From positions 682,001-746,000 of the forward strand of contig NZ_CP010537.1 in the NCBI RefSeq assembly GCF_000832305.1: 64,000 bases of DNA. The letters are read 5' to 3'. Positions 25,872 to 33,396 of this stretch are shown here, one piece after another. A program made the translations under genes and the position numbers. The DNA is from Cupriavidus basilensis (GTDB lineage Bacteria; Pseudomonadota; Gammaproteobacteria; Burkholderiales; Burkholderiaceae). Under the pieces are notes generated by a model. That model was not told the origin of the DNA. It saw nothing but the letters and a program-made list of their open reading frames with translations, and did not search any database. Within the stretch, counting starts at the first letter, position 1. Every line of letters starts with the position of its first letter.

Positions 25872-25912
25872 GGGTTCTGAAGGGGTTCGCCCTTTCGGAA
25901 CCCCCAAGTTTT
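25872..25912 (+). terminator. intrinsic terminator after the DUF3577 gene
   Basis: A 14-bp stem (25872-25885 with 25890-25903, two G-U pairs) closed by a TTCG tetraloop and followed by CCAAGTTTTC. The stem starts 14 nt after the stop codon. Confidence 0.85.
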
Positions 25913-25935
25913 CACAGGATGTTCCCGGCTTGTGC

Positions 25936-26215
25936 GTTGTCCGGCTAATTCAACGCTCAGCAAGCTCTGCTTGCGCCCTTAGGATGAAACTGGGTCTCTG
26001 AAATGGTTTCAGACTGGCTTGCCAGTTGGGGATGCGATGTAAGTTGTTCGCTATGCGCAGGATTACCGGAACTCCCTGAGTCTGTACGCCTCCCAAGCTG
26101 CATCCTTACGGATGCGCAGGCTCACAGTAACCGGCCATGTAGCAGCAGGGCGTTGGACTGAACGCCCACGTTCCAATGATTCACCCGCGGCCATCTATTG
26201 ATGGCTGTTCCCTTT
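25936..26215 (+). ncRNA. candidate structured RNA: series of short perfect hairpins
   Basis: No gene in this span, yet at least five short perfect hairpins follow each other: GCAAGC/GCTTGC (25960-25974), TGAAAC/GTTTCA (25985-26011), ACTGGC/GCCAGT (26013-26026), GCATCC/GGATGC with TTAC loop (26100-26115), GGGCGTT/AACGCCC (26148-26167) and GCCATC/GATGGC with TATT loop (26190-26205). It lies between a strong terminator and the next gene. A structured transcript, a long 5' leader, or a single-strand DNA structure used during transfer or replication could explain it. Confidence 0.4.
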
Positions 26216-26225
26216 CCACCCTTGC

Positions 26226-26264
26226 GGGCTGACGCCTCCCGCTCGGGAAACTGGTGCGTCTACC
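26226..26264 (+). promoter_or_regulatory. leader hairpin 2 (GGG-X-CCC-n-GGG-X')
   Basis: GGG-CTGACGCCT-CCC-GCTC-GGG, followed by a block containing GTGCGTC, which complements the first variable block in part. It stands 27 nt before the ATG at 26291; a GACGGGAG binding site follows. Same block order as the other leaders of this region, with a weaker closing CC. Confidence 0.4.
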
Positions 26265-26290
26265 GCTCAATACTGACGGGAGATCTCACC

Positions 26291-26755
26291 ATGTATTCGT
26301 TTTCTCAACACAGTACGGCCGACCACTACGCGGACGTTCCGCCCGGTTTCAATTTCGATGCCGAGTTTGACGATGGCGTTGTCAGTCCGGGCCACCGCGA
26401 GGACCGCGCTACCAGGCACGCCCCGTGTGATGACCGTCAGCTCTTTGGCGAGAGTATCTTTTACGAACGCCTCGAAGCGGGCCTATGTGTTGTGCTGGAC
26501 GAAGGTCTGCCACGGCTCCAACGCTATGCGCAACAAGGCCGGCTCATTGAGCTCGGTTATGCCTTCGACGGCATGAGCCGCTGCTGGTGGCCTAAAGGCG
26601 CGATGGTCCAGTGCCTTGAGCCGAAGCCTTCCATATCGGCTGAAGCGGTACCCGCCGAAGCACGCTGGAACATCCGTAACGCACTGCGTCCGTTCTGGGC
26701 CTTTGCCGCGCTTGGTCTGGTGACAGGCAACATCGTCGTGCAGTTGTTGCGCTGA
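26291..26755 (+). CDS. hypothetical ICE accessory protein with C-terminal membrane helix
   Basis: A 154-residue protein: acidic His/Asp-rich N-terminus, a middle domain (ERLEAGLCVVLDEGLPRLQR; GRLIELGYAFDGMSRCWWPK) and one C-terminal hydrophobic helix (about 133-152), so probably tail-anchored in the inner membrane. I recognise no family. GGGAG 8 nt upstream supports ATG 26291; the frame is open from 26198 but that part reads through the leader structure. It is flanked by long structured intergenic regions, so it is likely transcribed alone. Confidence 0.6.
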   Translation: MYSFSQHSTADHYADVPPGFNFDAEFDDGVVSPGHREDRATRHAPCDDRQLFGESIFYERLEAGLCVVLDEGLPRLQRYAQQGRLIELGYAFDGMSRCWWPKGAMVQCLEPKPSISAEAVPAEARWNIRNALRPFWAFAALGLVTGNIVVQLLR

Positions 26756-26775
26756 CGATCATGCCAGCCCTCTTA

Positions 26776-26797
26776 CCCGCCGATGGCGGGCTTTCCC
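26776..26797 (+). terminator. weak terminator-like hairpin after the membrane-anchored orphan
   Basis: CCCGCC-GAT-GGCGGG followed by CTTTCCC, 20 nt after the stop codon at 26755. The T-run is short, so termination may be partial. Confidence 0.5.
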
Positions 26798-27013
26798 GAG
26801 CAGGGTCTGTGACCCAGGCTGCTCCGGCAAGTCCGCCCCGGCCCGCTCGATTCCCCAGGGTGGCGACTACCACGAAGGTCGCGGCTGAACTCCCTCTAAA
26901 TGCGCGCCGGGCCTCTCTCGCGGCGCGTCGGCCGACAGGCCGTCAGAGGTGCGATCTGAACCGTCTCCATCCAAATCTATCCGTATTGCTCGGTCCCGAC
27001 CTCTGCGTGAGGT

Positions 27014-27057
27014 CCTGTCGATGGCCATGCCGCTCGCGTGGCCATCGACAGGGTTTT
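27014..27057 (+). terminator. 14-bp perfect inverted repeat followed by GTTTTA
   Basis: CCTGTCGATGGCCA (27014-27027) and its exact complement (27039-27052) enclose an 11-nt loop and are followed by GTTTTACG. It may end a transcript from the gene-free stretch, which would mean that stretch is transcribed. A binding site for a dimeric protein is the alternative. Confidence 0.55.
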
Positions 27058-27118
27058 ACGTTGATCGACGATTCGATCCGCTGCTCGCGTCACCAGCATG
27101 CCATCTCGATGGCGCCCG

Positions 27119-27184
27119 ACACAGCTTGGCTTCCGCAATGGCTGTGGGTCCTTGGGGATCTGAAGTGCAATCGTTGTACTCAAC
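27119..27184 (+). repeat. intergenic repeat, copy A
   Basis: About 66 bp that recur as copy B at 27748-27810. It begins ACACAGCTTGGCT and ends in TCAACC. It can form CACAGC/GCTGTG (27120-27146) and then GGTCC/GGATC (27147-27160), where copy B has an A-U pair in place of a G-U pair. It lies 56 bp before the gene at 27241. Confidence 0.65.
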
Positions 27185-27240
27185 CTGGCTGCCGTCTCGC
27201 TACGCGAGGCCACGCGGCTCTCTAACTGGAGATCAATGAC

Positions 27241-27486
27241 ATGACAGTGGCAGCCGTCCCGGCTGAGGGAAAGAAGATATGGGTCAACGCCGAATACTGT
27301 GTGGAGTTTCATAAGCACAGCAAATGCGACGTGACATATTTCAAGACGATGTCGGAAGTCACGACATTCATCGAAGCGAACTTTCGCCACTACGGGGAAG
27401 GGTTCAAGGTCGACGGCATTGCGTTTCGACCGGCTCGCTTTGTCTGGGATTTTTTCGGCGAACTCGAGGAAGAGGGCGATCAGTGA
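27241..27486 (+). CDS. hypothetical small ICE protein
   Basis: An 81-residue soluble protein with an aromatic-rich core (YCVEFHKHSKCDVTYFK; ARFVWDFFGELEEEG). No signal peptide or membrane segment and no family recognised. CTGGAG lies 10 nt before the ATG. It is followed after 81 bp by another small gene with its own leader structure. Confidence 0.55.
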   Translation: MTVAAVPAEGKKIWVNAEYCVEFHKHSKCDVTYFKTMSEVTTFIEANFRHYGEGFKVDGIAFRPARFVWDFFGELEEEGDQ

Positions 27487-27520
27487 GGTGTTGCTGACGC
27501 CGTGATGTTTCCACCCGCCC

Positions 27521-27549
27521 GGGGAATCCGTCCCCTGGGATCGATTCCC
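27521..27549 (+). promoter_or_regulatory. leader hairpin 3 (GGGG-X-CCCC-GGG-X'-CCC)
   Basis: GGGG-AATCCGT-CCCC-T-GGG-ATCGATT-CCC. The outer blocks GGGAATC and GATTCCC are exact complements, and the inner GTCCCC/GGGAT also pairs. It ends 18 nt before the ATG at 27568, with AGGAG in between. Confidence 0.5.
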
Positions 27550-27567
27550 GCTGTCAGGAGAATCGAT

Positions 27568-27735
27568 ATGGAGGGAAATCGCAAATCGTTCTGGCAACAC
27601 TGGAACGACTGGCTCTCGCAGGCTTCCGAGCATGAACTGGAGGTGCTGGAGCGCTATCTGCGGCTTGCCGCAAAACGCAAGGGAAACACGAGTGTCTCCG
27701 GGGACTACCTGGTGCGCCTGTGGATCCGTTGTTGA
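27568..27735 (+). CDS. 55-residue hypothetical protein
   Basis: A very small helical, basic protein (SFWQHWNDWLSQASEHELE; YLRLAAKRKGNTS). AGGAG 8 nt upstream and the upstream leader structure shared with neighbouring genes support it as a real gene. No family recognised. Confidence 0.5.
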   Translation: MEGNRKSFWQHWNDWLSQASEHELEVLERYLRLAAKRKGNTSVSGDYLVRLWIRC

Positions 27736-27747
27736 CGTTGGTATCAA

Positions 27748-27810
27748 ACACAGCTTGGCTCCTGTAATGGCTGTGGATCCTTCGGGATCTGGAGTGTGAT
27801 CGTTTCAACC
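27748..27810 (+). repeat. intergenic repeat, copy B
   Basis: Second copy of the element at 27119-27184, with scattered substitutions and a 3-4 nt gap near the end. It starts 12 nt after the previous stop. The second small hairpin is GATCC-TTC-GGGATC. It is followed directly by leader hairpin 4. Confidence 0.65.
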
Positions 27811-27817
27811 ATCCCGC

Positions 27818-27854
27818 GGGGACCGCATCCCCGATCGGGGTCATGCCGGAACCC
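27818..27854 (+). promoter_or_regulatory. leader hairpin 4 (GGGG-X-CCCC-n-GGGG-X'-CCC)
   Basis: GGGG-ACCGCAT-CCCC-GATC-GGGG-TCATGCCGGAA-CCC. The centre CCCCGATCGGGG is a perfect 12-bp palindrome, and ATGCCGG in the second variable block complements ACCGCAT in the first at most positions. It ends 21 nt before the ATG at 27876, with AAGGAG between. Confidence 0.5.
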
Positions 27855-27875
27855 GCATTCTCAAGGAGTCTTGAA

Positions 27876-28391
27876 ATGCAATTCTTGCGCAATCTATCCG
27901 CCGGCTTCCATCGCCAACCTGCCCAAAACGGTCACGTTCCGTTCTGGCAAGGGATGAGCCGGAACTATCCGAGATTCCTGGTGACGCTGGAACTTGGATA
28001 TGTGCAGCGTCTCACGGTTGGTATCTCCGCGCCACATGAAGACGGGGCGACATCCATCGTGCGTCGTGCGCTAGACGCCGGCACGCTCTGGAAAGACACC
28101 GAAAGCATGCCGATCCTGCAGCACGGGTTCGAGCCTGCCAAGGCGGAACGTCTCATCCAGGGCATGTCCGTGCACGAGGTGGAGGAACTGCCGGAGGCGG
28201 ATCCATCGGTGTCGATGATGCGGTGCTATGACGCCTCGTTGACGCTCTTGACGTTCGCCAGGCAGGTGCTGGAGGAGTGTGAGCGCCACCAGGACCTCGA
28301 TGACCCGGTCTCCGACACGTTCACTGTGGAACTGGCCGCCGATGACATTCGCAAGCTGGCGAAGTTGGTGAGTACGCTCGACGACTGCTGA
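27876..28391 (+). CDS. hypothetical ICE protein
   Basis: A 171-residue soluble protein, mixed alpha/beta in appearance (YPRFLVTLELGYVQRLTVG; FEPAKAERLIQGMSVHEVE; AADDIRKLAKLVSTLDDC). No signal peptide, membrane helix or recognised motif. AAGGAGTC lies 10 nt before ATG 27876. It is flanked by leaders 4 and 5. Confidence 0.6.
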   Translation: MQFLRNLSAGFHRQPAQNGHVPFWQGMSRNYPRFLVTLELGYVQRLTVGISAPHEDGATSIVRRALDAGTLWKDTESMPILQHGFEPAKAERLIQGMSVHEVEELPEADPSVSMMRCYDASLTLLTFARQVLEECERHQDLDDPVSDTFTVELAADDIRKLAKLVSTLDDC

Positions 28392-28416
28392 ACGTCGTCT
28401 TTCTGTTGATCCCAGC

Positions 28417-28453
28417 GGGGAAATCGTTTCCCTGCCCAGGGTGACGATTTCCC
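28417..28453 (+). promoter_or_regulatory. leader hairpin 5 (GGGG-X-CCC-n-GGG-X'-CCC)
   Basis: GGGG-AAATCGTTT-CCC-TGCCCA-GGG-TGACGATTT-CCC. The outer arms GGGAAATCG and CGATTTCCC are exact complements. It ends 36 nt before the ATG at 28490. Confidence 0.5.
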
Positions 28454-28489
28454 TCGCCTTCGATATGCATGGTGTTGGAGATGTCACCG

Positions 28490-28891
28490 ATGGAAAACAA
28501 GCTGCATACGCAGTTGCTTCAAAAGATGGCGGGCTATCCGCTCGGCTCGCAGGCCGAGGCGAACGATCCGGTCGTGGTGGCCAAGCTCCTTGACGTTGCC
28601 GGGTCCGCGACCTGGTGGCTGACGGAGTATGACCCCGAGGACAGGATCGGCTTTTGCTACGTGACTGGCTTGGCCTATGACGAGTGGGGAACGGTCTCGA
28701 TCGATGAGCTGTTCGAGATGTGGATGACCTTCGCCACGGATCCGCGGCGCAATGTCTGGCGCGTGCAAACAACGAAGCCGGGCATCGGCACGCCACGAAT
28801 CGAGTTGGATCGTTCCTTCGAGCCAAAGCTGTTCAGTGAGGTGAAGGCGATGGTGGCGAAGTATGCGTTGAGAGCTAGCAACGCAGTCTGA
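28490..28891 (+). CDS. DUF2958-family protein
   Basis: A 133-residue protein. The segment DPVVVAKLLDVAGSATWWLTEYDPEDRIGFCYVTGL is the signature of DUF2958 proteins, which are common on integrative elements and plasmids and have no established function. The family normally ends near residue 100; here about 35 residues follow. GTTGGAG (28474-28480) lies 9 nt before ATG 28490; ATG 28469 and 28481 are in frame but less well placed. Confidence 0.75.
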   Translation: MENKLHTQLLQKMAGYPLGSQAEANDPVVVAKLLDVAGSATWWLTEYDPEDRIGFCYVTGLAYDEWGTVSIDELFEMWMTFATDPRRNVWRVQTTKPGIGTPRIELDRSFEPKLFSEVKAMVAKYALRASNAV

Positions 28892-29060
28892 ACGTCGCAT
28901 ATCACGCAACTTGGAGAGGGTAACCTCTTTGCACTTGGTCGGATCTGCCGAGTTTCCTGGGAACGGGATTCTCGGCGATCCGAACCTAGACCGCGTGTTC
29001 GCAGCCCTACCCAGAGGGATGCAAGGCAGGTCTCGTGAATCGGTCGGGTTCGCGGAACAC

Positions 29061-29275
29061 TGCAGCATCGATCTCGATGCCTGGCTTGACCAGTACAACA
29101 ACCGGCGAGAATATCGGGGGCGATGGTGCTACGGCAAAACGCCCATGCGCACCTTCCTCGACTCGCTGGAACTCGCAAAGGAGGAACTGATCCCGCATTG
29201 AGTTGCGCTTCTCAATTCAACAGCCCGACTATCTGTGAGATCGAGTCCCAGCTGACTAATACAAATGAATATCTA
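29061..29275 (+). pseudogene. IS481-family transposase remnant with right end
   Basis: Codons from about 29064 to the stop at 29201 read IDLDAWLDQYNNRREY, then GRWCYGKTPMRTFLDSL and LAKEELIPH. This is the C-terminal end of an IS481-type DDE transposase. Everything upstream of the last ~45 residues is missing. The downstream CTATCTGTGAGATCGAGTC resembles the terminal inverted repeat of such elements. It marks a junction at the end of the ICE segment. Confidence 0.75.
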
Positions 29276-29304
29276 TTCCTTGTGTTTGGGGGCGTGCAAG
29301 GGAA

Positions 29305-30261
29305 TCAGGTGTCTCCCACAAGCCGGAGCTCTCCCGATTCCCCCGCCAGAAGAGCGCGGTTGTCCTCGGCGGCCGCGCGTAGGTACTCCCACAATACCGT
29401 GATGCGGCGCAGCTTGCGCAAGTCCTCGCGGCAATACAGCCAAAAGCAGCGGGTTACCACTACCTCATCGGGCAGCACCGGTACCAGCGCCGGCTGCTGC
29501 GCGGCGATGAAGCAGGGCAGGATGGCCAGCCCGCCGCCCTGTAGCGCGGCGAAATACTGCGCGATCACACTGGTGGTACGAAGCCCGGCCGTGGCGCCTG
29601 GCACGGTGCGCTCCAGGTAGAGCAGTTCGCTGCTGAACGCCAGGTCGTCCACGTAGCTGATGAAGGCGTGATCGGGCAGGTCGGCCTTGCTGGCAATGGG
29701 CGAGTGGCTTGCCAAGTATTCGCGGGAGGCATAGAGCCCGAGCCGGTAGTCGCACAGCTTGGTGCAGACATAGGGGCCGCGCTCGGGCCGCTCGAGGGCA
29801 ATGGCCAGGTCGGCCTCGCGTTTGGTCAGGCTGACGAAATGCGGCACCGGCAGCAGGTCCACCGTGACATGTGGATGCGCGGCGCGGAAGCGGGTCAGCT
29901 GTGGCGCCAGGAAAAAGCAGCCGAAGCCTTCCGTCGAGGCGATCCGGACATGACCCGAAAGAGCCTGCCCGGTGTTGGCCACCTGGTCGCAGGCGGATTG
30001 CACGGTGCTCTCCATGGCGTCGGCATAGGCCACCAGCTGCTGCCCTTCCGCGGTAAGCGTGAAACCGCCGGAACGGGACTTGTCGAACAGCAGCGTGCCC
30101 ATCGCGTCTTCCAGCACGCGGATGCGGCGCGCCACGGTAGTGTAGTCAACGCCTAGCCGCTTGGCGGCGCCGCTGGCGCGCTGGGTGCGCGCTACCTCCA
30201 GGAAAAAACGCAGGTCGTCCCAGTTGAGCTTGCCCGGGACCAGGTCAGGATGAATTGGCAT
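29305..30261 (-). CDS. LysR-family transcriptional regulator
   Basis: A 318-residue regulator with N-terminal winged helix-turn-helix (about 13-72: LRFFLEVARTQRASGAAKRLGVDYTTVARRIRVLE, given here in part) and a LysR substrate domain. The GVDYTTVARRIRVLE form, without the usual Q-P-A-V-S, occurs in the AmpR/TrpI-like and single-domain groups. It is divergent from the transporter-mmsA-mmsB operon 161 bp away and probably controls it. ATG 30261 is chosen because the frame upstream (to 30435) does not look like protein and crosses the promoter region. Confidence 0.88.
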   Translation of the reverse strand: MPIHPDLVPGKLNWDDLRFFLEVARTQRASGAAKRLGVDYTTVARRIRVLEDAMGTLLFDKSRSGGFTLTAEGQQLVAYADAMESTVQSACDQVANTGQALSGHVRIASTEGFGCFFLAPQLTRFRAAHPHVTVDLLPVPHFVSLTKREADLAIALERPERGPYVCTKLCDYRLGLYASREYLASHSPIASKADLPDHAFISYVDDLAFSSELLYLERTVPGATAGLRTTSVIAQYFAALQGGGLAILPCFIAAQQPALVPVLPDEVVVTRCFWLYCREDLRKLRRITVLWEYLRAAAEDNRALLAGESGELRLVGDT

Positions 30262-30422
30262 GGGAAGGATTGTGGTATTGCAGCACCAGCATCGACAACT
30301 GGTTCGGATGTGCATTTTTACATATCGAACCAGTTTATTTGTGACTACATCATGATTGTTTGCATAACTATACTCGCCGAGACTTGCACGCCGACAGGCT
30401 GCAGGAGAACAACGGAGACACG

Positions 30423-31736
30423 ATGCAAACACCATCCACCCTCGACGACGGCGCAGCTGTCACCACCCCGACACGCACCACCAGGCACTATCTGCTTGCC
30501 GGCTGGGCCAGCATGGCGGGTACCACCATCGAGTGGTATGACTTCTTCCTCTACGGCACGGCTGCTGCGCTGGTCTTTAACCGCATTTTTTTTCCTTCGC
30601 TGGACCCCACCGTCGGCACGCTGGCCGCCTTCGGCACCTTTGCGGTAGGTTTCATTGGACGGCCATTGGGCGGTATCGTGTTCGGTCACTTCGGCGATCG
30701 AATCGGCCGCAAGTCCATGCTGATGGCTACCCTGTTGCTGATGGGCGTCCCCAGCATGATCATCGGGATGATCCCTTCGTATGACAGCATCGGCTACTGG
30801 TCCACTGCGCTGCTGGTGGCCATGCGGTTCCTGCAAGGCATGGCGGTGGGCGGTGAATGGGGCGGCGCGGTGCTAATGGCGGTGGAGCATGCGCCCAAGG
30901 GACGTAAAGGTCTTTTTGGCAGCCTGCCGCAGACTGGCGTGGGGCTTGGCCTGATCCTGTCCTCGCTGGCGATGACTTCCGTGGCGGCCATGGCCGAGGC
31001 CGACATGCTCTCCTGGGGCTGGCGCATTCCCTTCCTGGCCAGCATCGCACTTGTCGGGCTGGGCGGGTTCATCCGCCTGAAGGTGCCGGAGTCGCCAGAC
31101 TTCCAGAAGATGAAGACCCAGGGCAAGGCGGTGAAGGCCCCCGTGCTGGCAGCTATCCGCAATCATCCGCGCGCGATGCTAACCATCATCGGTGCGCGCG
31201 CTGCTGAGAATACCTGGTTCTACATGGTAGTGACCTTCTCGCTGGCCTATGCGGCGAACCATCTGCATCTCCCCAAAGCCGACGTGCTGCATGCCATCAC
31301 GGCAGGCGCGGTTCTGTCTCTGGTGACGATGCCGCTGTGTGGACACCTGAGCGACCGGATTGGCCAGCGGCGCATGTTCGCCATCGGCCTGGTGCTGATG
31401 TGCTTGTTCGCCGCCCCTTTCTTCGCCATGCTCGGCACGCGCGAGCCGACAGCGGTGTGGTGGGCTATGGTGCTGGGCCTGGGCGTGGTGTTCCCGATCC
31501 TATATGCCCCGCAATCGCTGTTGTTCGCGACACAGTTCCCGGCGGAGATCCGCTACAGCGGTATCTCGCTGTCGGTGCAGCTGGCCGGCATTCTCGGCGG
31601 CGGCTTCGCGCCGATGATCGCGACCTCCCTGCTGGCGGCCGGCGGCGGCGATCCACACTATGTGATCTATTACCTGGTCGGACTCGGCACCTTTGCCATC
31701 CTCTGCACGCTCCTGATGCGCAGCCCTCGCGCCTGA
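30423..31736 (+). CDS. MHS-family MFS transporter (metabolite:H+ symporter)
   Basis: A 437-residue protein with twelve predicted membrane helices. MHS signatures are [17 protein letters not shown] at the N-terminus and [19 protein letters not shown] between helices 2 and 3; [18 protein letters not shown] follows helix 4. Family members import small carboxylates such as alpha-ketoglutarate, shikimate, proline/betaine or aromatic acids. Next to mmsA and mmsB, a 3-hydroxyisobutyrate-like or branched-chain-derived acid is a plausible substrate. ATG 30423 has GGAG upstream. Confidence 0.9.
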   Translation: MQTPSTLDDGAAVTTPTRTTRHYLLAGWASMAGTTIEWYDFFLYGTAAALVFNRIFFPSLDPTVGTLAAFGTFAVGFIGRPLGGIVFGHFGDRIGRKSMLMATLLLMGVPSMIIGMIPSYDSIGYWSTALLVAMRFLQGMAVGGEWGGAVLMAVEHAPKGRKGLFGSLPQTGVGLGLILSSLAMTSVAAMAEADMLSWGWRIPFLASIALVGLGGFIRLKVPESPDFQKMKTQGKAVKAPVLAAIRNHPRAMLTIIGARAAENTWFYMVVTFSLAYAANHLHLPKADVLHAITAGAVLSLVTMPLCGHLSDRIGQRRMFAIGLVLMCLFAAPFFAMLGTREPTAVWWAMVLGLGVVFPILYAPQSLLFATQFPAEIRYSGISLSVQLAGILGGGFAPMIATSLLAAGGGDPHYVIYYLVGLGTFAILCTLLMRSPRA

Positions 31737-31808
31737 CATCCAGCCTTTTCAATCCCGTTGTCCAATTGCCTGATGTCGGCGCAGTGATGCGCCGGCTGGC
31801 AATCCCTT

Positions 31809-31840
31809 ATTCCCAAATTCCCAAATTCCCAAATTCCCAG
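31809..31840 (+). repeat. four tandem copies of an 8-bp unit before mmsA
   Basis: ATTCCCAA repeats four times (the last ends AG) in the 119-bp gap between the transporter and mmsA, 15 nt before the mmsA start and just before its GGAG. Copy number can change by slippage, which would alter the spacing of any upstream promoter or structure. Confidence 0.85.
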
Positions 31841-31855
31841 TCACGGAGACTACTC

Positions 31856-33379
31856 ATGAATTCCGCTGTACCTCACGCCACCCTCCAACTGCCCACCGCA
31901 AAACTCCTGATCGACGGCAAGTTCGTCGAATCCGATAGCAATCAGTGGGGCAACGTCGTCAACCCGGCCACGCAACAAGTCATCGGCCGCGTCCCCTTTG
32001 CCACGGTGGAAGAAGTCGATGCCGCCATTGCCTCGGCCCAGCGCGCCTTCCTGACCTGGCGCAACACCCCGCTTGGCGCGCGCCTGCGCGTCATGCTGAA
32101 GTTCCAGGACCTGGTGCGCCGCAATATGGAGCGCATTGCCCGCACGCTCACAGCCGAGCAGGGCAAGACCTTGCCCGATGCACAGGGCGACATATTTCGT
32201 GGCCTGGAGGTCGTGGAGCATGCCTGCTCTGTCGGCACACTGCAAATGGGCGAGTTCGCCGAGAACGTGGCAGGCGGCGTCGATACCTACACGCTGCGCC
32301 AGCCGATCGGGGTGTGCGCTGGCATCACGCCGTTCAACTTTCCCGGAATGATCCCGTTGTGGATGTTCCCGATGGCGATCGTGTGCGGCAACACCTTCGT
32401 GCTCAAGCCGTCGGAACAGGATCCGCTCTCGACAATGGAACTGGTGGAGCTGGCCATGGAAGCCGGCGTGCCGCCCGGAGTGCTGAACGTGGTGCACGGT
32501 GGCAAGACCGTCGTGGACATGCTGTGCACCCATCCCGACGTGAAGGCGATCTCTTTTGTCGGGTCGACCCATGTTGGCACGCATGTCTACAACCTGGGCA
32601 GCAAGCACGGCAAGCGCGTGCAGTCGATGATGGGCGCCAAGAACCACGCCGTTGTGCTGCCCGACGCGAATCGTCAGCAGACCCTGAACGCACTGGTGGG
32701 TGCGGGCTTCGGCGCCGCGGGCCAGCGCTGCATGGCCACATCCGTGGTGGTGCTGGTGGGCCAGTCGCGCGATTGGCTCCCCGAACTGGTCGAAAAGGCG
32801 AAGCTGCTCAAGGTCAACGCCGGGCATGAACCAGGCACCGATGTTGGCCCGGTGATGTCGAAGGCAGCCCATGCGCGCGTCACCGGGCTGATCGAGGAGG
32901 GCGTACAGGCTGGCGCCGCGCTGTTGCTCGATGGCCGCGATGTGAAGGTGCCCGGCTACGAGAGCGGCAATTTCGTTGGCCCCACCATCTTTTCGGGTGT
33001 GAGCCCCGACATGTCGATCTACACGCAGGAGATATTCGGGCCGGTGGTAGTAGTGCTGGAGGTCGACACGCTGGACGAGGCCATTGCCCTGGTCAACCGC
33101 AACCCGATGGGCAATGGCGTGGGCCTGTTTACGCAGAGCGGGGCCGCGGCGCGAAAGTTCCAGAGCGAGATCGACGTCGGCCAGGTCGGCATCAACATTC
33201 CCATTCCGGTGCCCGTGCCCTACTTCAGCTTCACTGGCTCTCGCGGCTCCAAGCTTGGCGACCTGGGCCCGTACGGCAAGCAAGTTGTTCAGTTCTACAC
33301 GCAGACCAAGACCGTCACTGCACGCTGGTTCGATGACACGCCGGCCGAAGGCGTGAACACCACCATCGCGCTGCGCTGA
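31856..33379 (+). CDS. mmsA: CoA-acylating methylmalonate-semialdehyde dehydrogenase
   Basis: A 507-residue aldehyde dehydrogenase of the MmsA type. It converts methylmalonate or malonate semialdehyde with NAD+ and CoA to propionyl-CoA or acetyl-CoA, in valine and related degradation. Seen: [15 protein letters not shown] (Rossmann region, unique to MmsA), GAKNHAVV in place of the general-base Glu segment ELGGK as usual in MmsA, and the nucleophile C292 in GQRCMA. ACGGAG precedes ATG 31856; the frame runs upstream into the transporter without a leader. Confidence 0.93.
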   Translation: MNSAVPHATLQLPTAKLLIDGKFVESDSNQWGNVVNPATQQVIGRVPFATVEEVDAAIASAQRAFLTWRNTPLGARLRVMLKFQDLVRRNMERIARTLTAEQGKTLPDAQGDIFRGLEVVEHACSVGTLQMGEFAENVAGGVDTYTLRQPIGVCAGITPFNFPGMIPLWMFPMAIVCGNTFVLKPSEQDPLSTMELVELAMEAGVPPGVLNVVHGGKTVVDMLCTHPDVKAISFVGSTHVGTHVYNLGSKHGKRVQSMMGAKNHAVVLPDANRQQTLNALVGAGFGAAGQRCMATSVVVLVGQSRDWLPELVEKAKLLKVNAGHEPGTDVGPVMSKAAHARVTGLIEEGVQAGAALLLDGRDVKVPGYESGNFVGPTIFSGVSPDMSIYTQEIFGPVVVVLEVDTLDEAIALVNRNPMGNGVGLFTQSGAAARKFQSEIDVGQVGINIPIPVPVPYFSFTGSRGSKLGDLGPYGKQVVQFYTQTKTVTARWFDDTPAEGVNTTIALR

Positions 33380-33396
33380 TAGGAGAGCACCTCATC

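Larger units (their letters stand above)
26756..27240. other. 485-bp gene-free stretch rich in hairpins
   Basis: No supported gene. Hairpins include CCCGCC/GGCGGG (26776-26790), GGGTC/GACCC (26803-26815), CGCGCCG/CGGCGCG (26903-26927), CGGCC/GGCCG (26929-26942) and the long 14-bp stem at 27014-27052. The last 120 bp hold repeat copy A and a CTCGC-TAC-GCGAG hairpin before the next gene. ORFs in this span lack binding sites and read through the stems. Confidence 0.5.

Noticed and set aside
25086..28453. CRISPR array from repeated GGG/CCC blocks
   Set aside because: The blocks are at irregular distances, have genes between them, and differ in sequence; there are no regular spacers or cas genes.
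28911..29063. Full coding start of the IS481-type frame
   Set aside because: Codons before about 29064 do not resemble transposase; only the last ~45 residues do, so the upstream part is not counted as a gene.
31337..31855. Upstream extension of the mmsA frame
   Set aside because: It runs through the transporter gene and the tandem repeat; the normal MmsA N-terminus with a binding site starts at 31856.
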